A stretch of 64,000 bases of DNA from Ideonella sp. (GTDB lineage: Bacteria; Pseudomonadota; Gammaproteobacteria; Burkholderiales; Burkholderiaceae_C). The number at the start of each line of letters is the position of its first letter. Position 1 is the stretch's first letter. The notes beneath the pieces are model-generated. The model saw only the letters and a list, made by a program, of their open reading frames with translations. It had not been told where the DNA came from and did no database searches. Shown here piece after piece: positions 1 through 7,431 of this stretch. Location of the stretch: contig JADKIA010000036.1 of NCBI GenBank assembly GCA_016721465.1, positions 62,001-126,000 of the forward strand. The letters are read 5' to 3'. The translations under genes were made by a program, and so were the position numbers.

Positions 1-1
1 G

Positions 2-1306
2 AAGCTCGATCGCGAACTGGACACCTGGATCGGCCCCGGCCTGCTCTACGCCCGTATCCAGCAATGGCAGGTGTTGCAGACCACCGACCTCGGCACCGCC
101 ATCGTCTCGCCCTACCAGCGCAGCCCGCAGCTTGGCCTGCGCGTCACACCCAAGGCGGGCGCTGGGTGGCAGGCGTCGATCGAGACCGAGGTGAATCGCT
201 TCACCCGGCCCGATGCCTCGGCGTCTGCCGCGCTGCCCACCGGCTGGCGGCTGCACGCGCTGGGCCAGATCAGCCGGGCCTGGACTGCGCCGGGCTGGTG
301 GCTCACGCCAAAGCTGGCGTTCAATGCGGCCAGCTATGCGCTGGACCAGAGCGCCGATGGCTTGCGCAGCAATCCCGGGCGGGTGGTGCCGACGCTGAGC
401 GTGGATGCCGGCATGGTGTTCGAGCGCAACGTGCGTTGGTTCGGGCAGGATCGTCGGCAGACGCTCGAGCCTCGGCTGCTGTACGTCAACACGCCCTATC
501 GCAATCAGCTTTCGCTGCCCAACTTCGATTCAGCCGAACGCGACTTCAATCTGATCTCGCTGTTCAGCGAGAACGCCTTCACCGGCGTGGACCGTGTGTC
601 GGACTCCCATCAGCTGACACTGGGCGTGAGCTCGCGCCTGTTCGATGCCGCCACGGGCACGCAGACCTTGCGGCTGGCGCTGGGCCAGCGGGTGCTGTTC
701 CGCGACCAGCGCATCACGTCCGATGGGGTGCCCTCTACGCAGAAGCTGTCCGACGTGTTGCTCGAGGGATCCACGGGGCTGATCCCGGCCTGGCAACTCG
801 ACGCGGCCATGCAATACAACCCGGATTCGCGGCGGGTCGTGCGATCCATCCTCAACGCACGCTATGCGCCGGCGCCGTTTCACTCGATCAGTGCCGGCTA
901 CAACTTTTCGCGCGGTTCGTCCGAGCAGGTGCAGGTGGGCTGGCAATGGCCGGTCTACCGAGGCGACGCGAAACCTGTCGGGGCCGCGTCCGGTTGCGGC
1001 GGCACGCTGTTTGGCGTGGGGCGTATCAACTACAGTCTGCGCGACAGCCGCATCACCGATTCCATCCTGGGCCTCGAATACGATGCGCGCTGCTGGGTGG
1101 GGCGTGTGGTGGCCCAGCGCTTGTCCACCGGACCCAGCGAAGCCACCACGCGCCTGTCCATCCAGATCGAGTTCGTTGGCCTGTCCAGGTTGGCAGCGGG
1201 TTTCAACTCGGCCAATGTGTTGAAGGACAATGTGCCGGGCTACCAGTTGCTGCGCGATACGCGGCACCCTTCAAACACTGGTGCCGATTTCGATGACAGG
1301 CCTTGA
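2..1306 (+). CDS. lptD: LPS-assembly protein LptD, C-terminal part (5' end outside window)
   Basis: This is the last 434 codons of a large outer-membrane protein; the frame is open from base 2 and its start lies upstream of the window. LptD is the beta-barrel that, with LptE, inserts lipopolysaccharide into the outer leaflet of the outer membrane. The visible part fits the barrel: alternating hydrophobic and polar strands rich in Tyr, Trp, Arg and Asn, and conserved-looking stretches such as LEPRLLYVNTPYRNQ and IEFVGLSRL close to the C-terminus. The assignment is supported by the next gene, surA, whose product chaperones LptD, an order common in Proteobacteria. The partner gene lptE is at about 16.4-16.9 kb. 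The stop codon is only a few bases from the surA start, so the two are probably co-transcribed. Confidence 0.9.
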   Translation, partial: KLDRELDTWIGPGLLYARIQQWQVLQTTDLGTAIVSPYQRSPQLGLRVTPKAGAGWQASIETEVNRFTRPDASASAALPTGWRLHALGQISRAWTAPGWWLTPKLAFNAASYALDQSADGLRSNPGRVVPTLSVDAGMVFERNVRWFGQDRRQTLEPRLLYVNTPYRNQLSLPNFDSAERDFNLISLFSENAFTGVDRVSDSHQLTLGVSSRLFDAATGTQTLRLALGQRVLFRDQRITSDGVPSTQKLSDVLLEGSTGLIPAWQLDAAMQYNPDSRRVVRSILNARYAPAPFHSISAGYNFSRGSSEQVQVGWQWPVYRGDAKPVGAASGCGGTLFGVGRINYSLRDSRITDSILGLEYDARCWVGRVVAQRLSTGPSEATTRLSIQIEFVGLSRLAAGFNSANVLKDNVPGYQLLRDTRHPSNTGADFDDRP

Positions 1307-1311
1307 TTGAC

Positions 1312-2706
1312 ATGCACCAGCGCTCCCGATCGATTCACTCACTCTCAAGGGCAGGTGGCCCGGCCACCGACCTTGAACCCCGCGAGCGACGGCCGGCTTT
1401 GGCTGGTCTGGGCCCGCTCCTTGCCGCGCTCATCGGACTGGGCCTGTGCATGCCGGCCATGGCGCAACGCACGCAGACGGCGCGCAATGGCGACCACATC
1501 GTGGCGGTGGTCAACACCGAATCCGTCACTGCGGTCGAGGTGGAGCAGCGCATCCTTCGGGCCCGTGCCGAGGCTCAGCGCGCCAACCTGAAGATGCCCA
1601 CGGACGACAGCCTGCGCCAGCAGGCCCTCGACTCGTTGATCGAGGAGCGGGTGTTGCTGACTTACGCGCGCGAAAGCGGCAACCGCATCGACGATGTCGA
1701 ACTGGATCGTGCCGTGGCCAACGTCGCTTCGCAAAACCAGCTCACCACGCCACAACTGCGCGAGCGACTGAAGTCCGAGGGGGTGGACTACACGCAGTTC
1801 CGCAACAACCTGCGCGACCAGATGCTGCTGGAGCGGGTGCGTGAGCGCGAGGTCACTTCGCGCATCCGCATCGCCGACGTCGACATCGACCGCATCGTCG
1901 AGCAGCAGCGCGCCGATGCTGCGGGCGATCTGGAAGTCAACCTGGCGCAGATCCTCATCACCGTGCCCGAAGGTGCCAACGAAGTCGTCGTGGCGCAGCG
2001 AAGAGCGCTCGCGGACAAGGCGCTGGTGCGGGTGCAAAAGGGCGAGGACTTCTCTGCAGTGGCGCGCGAACTGTCCGAGGACGGCAACCGGGCCGCTGGC
2101 GGCGAGATCGGACGCCGCGCACTGCGCCGTCTGCCGGACCTGTTTGTCGAAGCCACACGGGGCCTCGCCGTGGGCCAGGTCACCGCGCAGGCCGTGCGCA
2201 GCCCAGCGGGCTTTCATGTGCTGAAGGTGCTTGATCGCGATGCCAACAGCGGCTTCAAGGTGACGCAAACGCGCGCCCGGCACATCCTGCTGCGGGTGTC
2301 CGAGCGGGCGCCTGCGCAGGCGGTTTCGGCGCGGCTGGAACAGGTGCGGCGGCAGATCGACCGGGGTGAGCGCAAGTTCGAGGACGTGGCCAAGGAACTG
2401 TCCGAGGATGGCTCCGCTGCGGCCGGTGGCGACCTGGGCTGGGCTTCGCCGGGGCAGTTCGTGCCGGAATTCGAGGAAGCCTTGAACCGCCTGGCCCCAG
2501 GTGCCATGTCGCCGCCGGTGACCTCGCGCTTTGGGGTGCACCTGATCCAGGTGGTGGAACGCCGCGACACGACCATCGATCCCAAGGATGTGCGCGAGCA
2601 GGCGCGCAACATGCTGCGCGAGCAGAAATTCGAGCAGGCCTACATGGACTGGGCCAAAGACTTGCGCCTGCGGGCGTATGTCGAAATGCGCGACGCACCG
2701 CAATAG
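1312..2706 (+). CDS. surA: Periplasmic peptidyl-prolyl isomerase and chaperone SurA
   Basis: SurA escorts unfolded outer-membrane proteins across the periplasm and has proline isomerase domains. The protein is about 464 residues, near the family's usual length. It has a long N-terminus followed by a hydrophobic stretch around residues 33-48 ending in AMA-Q, a likely signal peptidase site. A SurA N-domain follows, then two parvulin repeats: roughly 205-310 (beginning near NLAQILITVPEG, with GGEIG) and 315-420 (TRARHILLRVSE, with GGDLGWASPGQFVPEFE). The start is uncertain: ATG at 1312 is used here, but a TTG at 1303 overlaps the lptD stop as TTGA and could couple translation. In E. coli pdxA lies between surA and rsmA; here rsmA follows directly after 23 bases. 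Confidence 0.93.
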   Translation: MHQRSRSIHSLSRAGGPATDLEPRERRPALAGLGPLLAALIGLGLCMPAMAQRTQTARNGDHIVAVVNTESVTAVEVEQRILRARAEAQRANLKMPTDDSLRQQALDSLIEERVLLTYARESGNRIDDVELDRAVANVASQNQLTTPQLRERLKSEGVDYTQFRNNLRDQMLLERVREREVTSRIRIADVDIDRIVEQQRADAAGDLEVNLAQILITVPEGANEVVVAQRRALADKALVRVQKGEDFSAVARELSEDGNRAAGGEIGRRALRRLPDLFVEATRGLAVGQVTAQAVRSPAGFHVLKVLDRDANSGFKVTQTRARHILLRVSERAPAQAVSARLEQVRRQIDRGERKFEDVAKELSEDGSAAAGGDLGWASPGQFVPEFEEALNRLAPGAMSPPVTSRFGVHLIQVVERRDTTIDPKDVREQARNMLREQKFEQAYMDWAKDLRLRAYVEMRDAPQ

Positions 2707-2729
2707 GCTTTCAGGGCCCCCCAGCGCGC

Positions 2730-3506
2730 ATGTCCTCGGGTGCCCACATCGCACGCAAACGCTTTGGTCAGCATTTTCTGGTCGATCACGGCCTGATCCA
2801 CTCGATCGTGCGGGCCATCGACCCGCGCCCGGGTCAGGCGCTGGTGGAGATCGGCCCCGGCCTGGGCGCCTTGACGCAGCCGGTGCTGGAACGCGCTGGC
2901 GCGCTCACCGTCATCGAACTCGATCGGGATCTCGCCAAGCGTTGGCGGTCGCGGCAAGGCATCACGGTGGTCGAAGCCGATGTACTGGCGGTGTCCTTCG
3001 CGGAACTTGCGCAGGCCTCCGGCCAGAAGCTGCGGGTCATTGGCAACCTGCCGTACAACATTTCCACGCCCATCCTGTTTCATCTGCTGCCGGTGGCCGA
3101 CCAGGTCCAGGATCAGCACTTCATGCTGCAGAAGGAAGTGGTCGCGCGCATGGCCGCGTCACCGGCGTGCAAGGATTTCGGCCGCCTGTCGGTGATGCTT
3201 CAGTGGCGCTATGACATCGAGTCGGTGCTGGACGTTCCGCCAGAGGCCTTCGATCCGCCACCCCGCGTGGATTCTGCGGTGGTGCGCATGACGCCTTGGG
3301 CCGAGCCGCCAGCGGTGGATGTGCAGCGCTTGGGTGCTTTGGTCACGGTGGCGTTTTCGCAGCGCCGAAAACTGCTGCGCCACAGCTTGGGGCCGTGGTT
3401 GGCGCAGCAGGGCTTCACGGGCAGTTTCGATCTGCTGCGCCGTGCCGAGGAAGTGCCGGTGGCGGAATTCGTTGCCCTGGCGCAGGGCTTGCCGACGCTG
3501 GGTTGA
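2730..3506 (+). CDS. rsmA: 16S rRNA dimethyladenosine transferase RsmA (KsgA)
   Basis: This enzyme dimethylates two adjacent adenosines in the 3' terminal hairpin of 16S rRNA, using S-adenosylmethionine, during late small-subunit assembly. The 258-residue protein has the family's N-terminal RKRFGQHFL, the SAM-binding loop IGPGLG at residues 41-46, the acidic residue after strand 2 in VIELD, and the catalytic NLPY motif at 106-109. The conserved FDPPPRVDSAVVR segment and the FSQRRKLLR helix complete the signature. Length and domain layout are normal. It is the third gene of the lptD-surA-rsmA block and shares its direction. Confidence 0.97.
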   Translation: MSSGAHIARKRFGQHFLVDHGLIHSIVRAIDPRPGQALVEIGPGLGALTQPVLERAGALTVIELDRDLAKRWRSRQGITVVEADVLAVSFAELAQASGQKLRVIGNLPYNISTPILFHLLPVADQVQDQHFMLQKEVVARMAASPACKDFGRLSVMLQWRYDIESVLDVPPEAFDPPPRVDSAVVRMTPWAEPPAVDVQRLGALVTVAFSQRRKLLRHSLGPWLAQQGFTGSFDLLRRAEEVPVAEFVALAQGLPTLG

Positions 3507-3574
3507 TCAGGCAGCGGCCGCTGGCGCCATGGCGCTCAGTGGGTGCGATTCGGCAGCAGGGCCATCCGCTGGAA

Positions 3575-3599
3575 CGAAAAAGGCGACCCGAAGGTCGCC
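3575..3599 (-). terminator. Rho-independent terminator of the barstar gene
   Basis: Read on the minus strand, a 7-bp perfect stem GGCGACC / GGTCGCC with a TTCG tetraloop is followed directly by five T residues. It lies 26 bases past the stop codon of the barstar-like gene, where a terminator for the RNase-inhibitor pair is expected. On the plus strand no T-run follows the stem, so it acts in one direction only. Confidence 0.85.
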
Positions 3600-3625
3600 C
3601 TGTCGAAGGGTTTCGCGCGCCGGGA

Positions 3626-4192
3626 TCAGGCGGCGTTGATCCACATGGCCGTATCGAACGCGCTGCTCATCATCGGCATGTTCATGCCGAAGTTGGGGTT
3701 GGCGCCGCTCTTGGCGGCCGCTTTGGGAGCCGGGCGCTCGGGCGCCTGCACCACTTCGTTGACGCGCTCCCAGGCACTGGCGTCGGCACTGCGTGCGACC
3801 GCGAACGAGTAGAAGCAGCGGAAAGGGATGCGCCGTTCGGCCCAGAAATCGGCGGTGTCACGAAACACGTCCAGCAACTGTTCGCGTGCTTCACGGTCGA
3901 AGCGCGGGTTGTCTGGCAGTTGCTCCAGCACCACCACGAAGCCGGGTTGCGCGCCCGAGCGGTGCACCAGGTCGGTCATGCAGTCGAACAAGGCGTCCAG
4001 GTTCTTGCCGAAATGCGATGGGAAGAGGAAGGACTCAGCGATCTTCTCCAGCACGTCCTGCTTCGACTGTGCATCGGTGAGGTTGGCGTACAGAAAATGC
4101 TGGCCCGCCGCATCAGCGGCCTGCATCAGGTCTTCAACGCGGTAGGCGCGGATGGCTTGGACGATATTGGGACGGACGGTCTGCAGCAGCAT
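3626..4192 (-). CDS. Barstar-family ribonuclease inhibitor
   Basis: The protein (188 residues from ATG 4192) contains the barstar core FPSHFGKNLDALFDCMTDL at about residues 57-75. The two aspartates that in Bacillus barstar plug the barnase active site (Asp35, Asp39) align with D66 and D70; barstar Tyr29 is not conserved. Family members bind and block extracellular-type guanyl ribonucleases in the cytoplasm. The gene directly upstream encodes such a ribonuclease, so this is most likely its immunity protein. The start ATG 4192 has a GGAGG nine bases upstream; a GTG at 4198 is an alternative. It is about twice the length of classical barstar: the last 35 or so residues form an Ala/Pro/Asn/Met-rich tail of unknown use. 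A clear terminator follows. Confidence 0.85.
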   Translation of the reverse strand: MLLQTVRPNIVQAIRAYRVEDLMQAADAAGQHFLYANLTDAQSKQDVLEKIAESFLFPSHFGKNLDALFDCMTDLVHRSGAQPGFVVVLEQLPDNPRFDREAREQLLDVFRDTADFWAERRIPFRCFYSFAVARSADASAWERVNEVVQAPERPAPKAAAKSGANPNFGMNMPMMSSAFDTAMWINAA

Positions 4193-4237
4193 GGTCACGA
4201 TCCTCCGAGGTTCTCTGACGGGATACCGATTGGCCGA

Positions 4238-4669
4238 TCACGGCGCGATTTGTTGAAAGCTCGCATAGTGATTGGCCGTGTAGAAACAGGCTTCAGGAAC
4301 GGTTGGTTGACGACCACCACAAATGATGCGGCGCGCGCCCCGATTGCGGGCACCGGGTGTCGGCACTGTGTACTCGCGATAGAAGCCTCGCTCACGACGC
4401 GGCAGCTGGCGCTCGCGATTGCCGAACACGGTGCCGTCCTTCTCGTAAGGGAACGGACCGCCTGAACGGATCAAGCGTTGCGTCTGCTGGGCTTCCTTCG
4501 GCAAGGACGACAGCGCCACCATCGGTGCGTTTTCATCCACCACCCCCCGCGCTTGGACGTCCGCACCAGTCAGTGCGAAGAACACCATCAACGAAGCAAG
4601 GCCTAACTTACCTGCAAGCCTTGCCGCTGGCGATGATGCCTTCCAAGCCACGGGATTACCCTGAAACAT
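4238..4669 (-). CDS. Secreted guanyl-specific ribonuclease (RNase N1/T1/Sa-barnase family)
   Basis: This is a 143-residue protein with an N-terminal hydrophobic segment (about residues 21-36) and a likely cleavage after DVQA, so it should be exported. The mature part matches bacterial RNase Sa: LPKEAQQTQRLI, GGPFPYEKDGTVFGNRE, YREYTVPTPGARNRGARRI and ANHYASF. Expected catalytic residues are present: E99 (REYTV), R114 (second Arg of ARRI) and H134 (NHYASF). The family cleaves RNA after G by 2',3'-cyclic phosphate formation. The barstar-like gene starts 45 bases downstream, giving a toxin-immunity pair. ATG 4669 is chosen; a TTG at 4699 would add ten residues, and neither has a clear ribosome-binding site. 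The flanking DNA looks poorer in GC than neighbouring genes, a possible sign of transfer. Confidence 0.88.
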   Translation of the reverse strand: MFQGNPVAWKASSPAARLAGKLGLASLMVFFALTGADVQARGVVDENAPMVALSSLPKEAQQTQRLIRSGGPFPYEKDGTVFGNRERQLPRRERGFYREYTVPTPGARNRGARRIICGGRQPTVPEACFYTANHYASFQQIAP

Positions 4670-4892
4670 GAGGAAGCGATGATACCGGAGGGGGCTCAAT
4701 AACTCAAGCTGCTTGCCTCAAAATTGGGCACCAATCGAGGGAATTGAGTGTGCGCCCACATTGCAAATAAGTCTTGAATTCTCTCACTTTCAGCTTGTCA
4801 AGTGGCTCACTGCCTTTGCATTCAGAAACTTGCCGCGCGACTGGCGGCCGCACCAATTCTGGGTGTTGCGGCACTGAAGGACCGGCCGCGGC

Positions 4893-4924
4893 GCCGCCCG
4901 GCTTGACCCGTCAAGCCGGGCGGC
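4893..4924. other. Perfect 14-bp stem-loop after maeB
   Basis: Bases 4893-4906 and 4911-4924 are exact inverse complements (arms GCCGCCCGGCTTGA and TCAAGCCGGGCGGC) around a CCCG loop. It begins 13 bases past the maeB stop codon. No T-run follows on either strand, so it is not a standard intrinsic terminator; it may stabilise the maeB mRNA 3' end or assist Rho-dependent termination. The rest of 4670-4936 holds no gene. It contains an exact minus-strand TTGACA at 4796-4801 that could be a -35 element for the ribonuclease gene, but the -10 is poor. Confidence 0.6.
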
Positions 4925-4936
4925 CCGACGCAGACC

Positions 4937-7231
4937 TCAGCGCGCCGCGTTGGCGTCCGCGACGGTCAACGCGGTCATGTTGACAATCCGGCGCACGGTT
5001 GCAGACGGGGTCAGGATGTGCGCGGGCTTGGCGGCGCCCAACAGCACCGGGCCGATGGCGATGCCGCCGCCAGCTGCCGTCTTGAGCAGGTTGTAGGAAA
5101 TGTTGGCGGCATCGATGTTGGGCAATACCAGCAGGTTGGCTTCTCCGGTGAGCGAGGACCGGGGCATCAGTTCGGCGCGGGACACCGCATCCAGTGCCAC
5201 GTCGCCGTGCATCTCGCCATCCACCTCCAGCCAGGGCGCGTCGCGCTGGATGATGGCCAGCGCCTCGCGCATCTTCAATGCGGACGGCAGGTTGGTGGAG
5301 CCGAAGTTGGAGTGCGACAGCAATGCCGCTTTCGGCTGCACACCGAAACGCAGCATCTCTTCGGCGGCCAGCACCGTGATCTCTGCCAGTTGCTCTGCGG
5401 TGGGGTCGTAGTTGACGTGGGTGTCCACCAGGAACACCTGGCGCCCGGGCAGGATCAGCCCGTTCATGCAGGCGTAAGTGTGAACACCAGGTCGGCTGCC
5501 GACGACCTGGTCGATGTGCGTGAGGTGCTGCGTGGTGGAGCCCCAGGTGCCACAGATCATGCCGTCCACATCGCCCTTGTGCAGCAGCATGCTGGCGATC
5601 AAGGTGAGCCGGCGGCGCATCTCGATCTTGGCGAATTGCTCGGTGACGCCGCGTCGATCCATCATGCGGTGGTAGGTCTGCCAGAAGTCGCGGTAGCGCG
5701 GGTCGTTGTCGATGTTCACGACCTGGTAGTCGCGGCCTTCCTGAAGGCGCAGACCGAGCTTCTCCACGCGTGCCGAGATGATGCTGGCGCGGCCCACCAG
5801 CCAAGGCCTGGCCAGGCCTTCATCCACGATCACCTGCACGGCGCGCAAGACGCGGCGGTCTTCGCCCTCGGCAAAGGCCACGGCCTTGCGCGTGGCGCGC
5901 TTGGCGGCATTGAAGATCGGCTTCATCGTGTTGCCGGAGGCATAGACGAAGCTCTGCAGCTTGTCGCGGTAGGCACCGAAGTCCTTCACCGGGCGCGAAG
6001 CCACGCCCGACTCGGCCGCTGCCCTGGCCACGGCCGGCGCGATCATCATCATCAAGCGCGGATCGAAGGGCTTGGGAATCAGGTAGCCCGGGCCGAAGCT
6101 CAGGCTTGCGCCCGAATAGGCGGCGGCCACCACATCGTTCTGTTCGGCCTGAGCCAGTTCGGCGATGGCGCGCACTGCGGCAATCTCCATCTCATCGGTG
6201 ATGGTGGTGGCGCCGCAGTCGAGCGCGCCGCGGAAGATGTACGGGAAGCACAGGACGTTGTTGACCTGGTTCGGGAAGTCGCTGCGGCCTGTGGCCATGA
6301 TGGCATCGTCGCGAACCGCCTGCACGTCCTCCGGCATGATTTCCGGATTGGGATTGGCCAGCGCGAAAATCAGCGGCCTGGCCGCCATGGACTTGACCAT
6401 CGGTGCCTTGAGCACGCCTCCGGCGGACAGCCCGAGGAACACGTCGGCGCCCTGGATCACCTCGGCGAGCGTGCGCGCCGAGGTGTCCTGTGCGAATTCG
6501 ATCTTGTCCGGGTCCATCAGTTCGGTGCGGCCCTTCCAGACCACGCCGGCCAGGTCGGTGACGAAGATGTGCTGGCGCGGCACCCCCAGCTTGACCAGCA
6601 GGTTCAGGCAGGCCAGTGCCGCAGCACCCGCGCCGGAGGTGACGAGCTTGATCTCGTCGATGCGCTTGCCGACCACCTTCAGGCCATTGAGCAGCGCTGC
6701 GCCGACCACGATTGCCGTGCCGTGCTGGTCGTCGTGGAAGACCGGGATCTTCATGCGCTCGCGCAGCTTGCGCTCGACGTAGAAGCAATCCGGCGCCTTG
6801 ATGTCTTCGAGGTTGATGCCGCCGAAGGTGGGCTCCAGCGCGGCAATGATGTCCACCAGCTTGTCGACGTCGCGCTCGTTGATCTCGAGGTCGAAGACGT
6901 CGATGCCGGCGAACTTCTTGAACAGCACGCCCTTGCCTTCCATCACCGGCTTGGAGGCCAGCGGGCCGATGTCGCCCAGGCCCAGAACCGCCGTGCCGTT
7001 GGTGACCACCGCCACCAGGTTGCCACGCGAGGTGTAGCGGAACGCGTTCACCGGATCGGCGACGATTTCTTCGCACGCGGCGGCCACGCCAGGCGAATAC
7101 GCCAGCGCCAGATCGTGCTGGTTGGTCATCTGCTTGGTCGCGGCAATGGCCACCTTGCCGGGCGTCGGGAACTCGTGGTACTCAAGCGCCGCGCGGCGAA
7201 ACTCGGCACGCTTTTCTTCGTTGGTGGGCAT
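4937..7231 (-). CDS. maeB: NADP-dependent malic enzyme MaeB with phosphotransacetylase-like C-terminal domain
   Basis: The enzyme decarboxylates malate to pyruvate with reduction of NADP, supplying NADPH and pyruvate during growth on C4 acids or fatty acids. The protein has 764 residues, the size of the hybrid malic enzymes of Gram-negative bacteria. Residues 1 to about 430 are the malic domain: LALAYSPGVAAACEEI, HDDQHGTAIV, the Rossmann segment TSGAGAAALACLN and ALANPNPE. From about 435 to the end is a phosphate acetyltransferase-like domain (AFAEGEDRRVLRAVQ, MICGTWGST, NIDAANISYNLLK) that in this family is regulatory and binds acetyl-CoA. It is transcribed divergently from a histidine kinase gene, with 200 bases between them. 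Confidence 0.96.
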   Translation of the reverse strand: MPTNEEKRAEFRRAALEYHEFPTPGKVAIAATKQMTNQHDLALAYSPGVAAACEEIVADPVNAFRYTSRGNLVAVVTNGTAVLGLGDIGPLASKPVMEGKGVLFKKFAGIDVFDLEINERDVDKLVDIIAALEPTFGGINLEDIKAPDCFYVERKLRERMKIPVFHDDQHGTAIVVGAALLNGLKVVGKRIDEIKLVTSGAGAAALACLNLLVKLGVPRQHIFVTDLAGVVWKGRTELMDPDKIEFAQDTSARTLAEVIQGADVFLGLSAGGVLKAPMVKSMAARPLIFALANPNPEIMPEDVQAVRDDAIMATGRSDFPNQVNNVLCFPYIFRGALDCGATTITDEMEIAAVRAIAELAQAEQNDVVAAAYSGASLSFGPGYLIPKPFDPRLMMMIAPAVARAAAESGVASRPVKDFGAYRDKLQSFVYASGNTMKPIFNAAKRATRKAVAFAEGEDRRVLRAVQVIVDEGLARPWLVGRASIISARVEKLGLRLQEGRDYQVVNIDNDPRYRDFWQTYHRMMDRRGVTEQFAKIEMRRRLTLIASMLLHKGDVDGMICGTWGSTTQHLTHIDQVVGSRPGVHTYACMNGLILPGRQVFLVDTHVNYDPTAEQLAEITVLAAEEMLRFGVQPKAALLSHSNFGSTNLPSALKMREALAIIQRDAPWLEVDGEMHGDVALDAVSRAELMPRSSLTGEANLLVLPNIDAANISYNLLKTAAGGGIAIGPVLLGAAKPAHILTPSATVRRIVNMTALTVADANAAR

Positions 7232-7383
7232 GGGGCAACTCCATCAGGGTCAGGGTTACTGGGAGCCGGGCTGGTGCGCACCGGCGCCGATGCAGCAAGG
7301 GGCCAGTCCCACTGGGCGTGGGCACCAGCGCCTTTTTGCATCGGCCGGAGTGTGACCTGCCAGCTTGCCGTTGCGCATGCGCG

Positions 7384-7400
7384 AAACTGCGTACCAGTTT
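7384..7400. promoter_or_regulatory. Inverted repeat in the maeB / histidine-kinase divergent promoter region
   Basis: AAACTG and CAGTTT are perfect inverted arms separated by five bases, centred about 40 bases upstream of the kinase start and between two divergent genes. A perfect 10-bp palindrome, GCGCATGCGC, sits just upstream at 7373-7382. Either could be a regulator site, for instance for the FixJ-type regulator encoded downstream, but no binding consensus was recognised. This is a sequence-symmetry call only. Confidence 0.3.
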
Positions 7401-7431
7401 GAACCAGACGGCGGGGAATACTGGCCCTCCG

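Noticed and set aside
5018..7402. A 794-codon plus-strand frame antisense to maeB
   Set aside because: Shadow of maeB; no recognisable motif.
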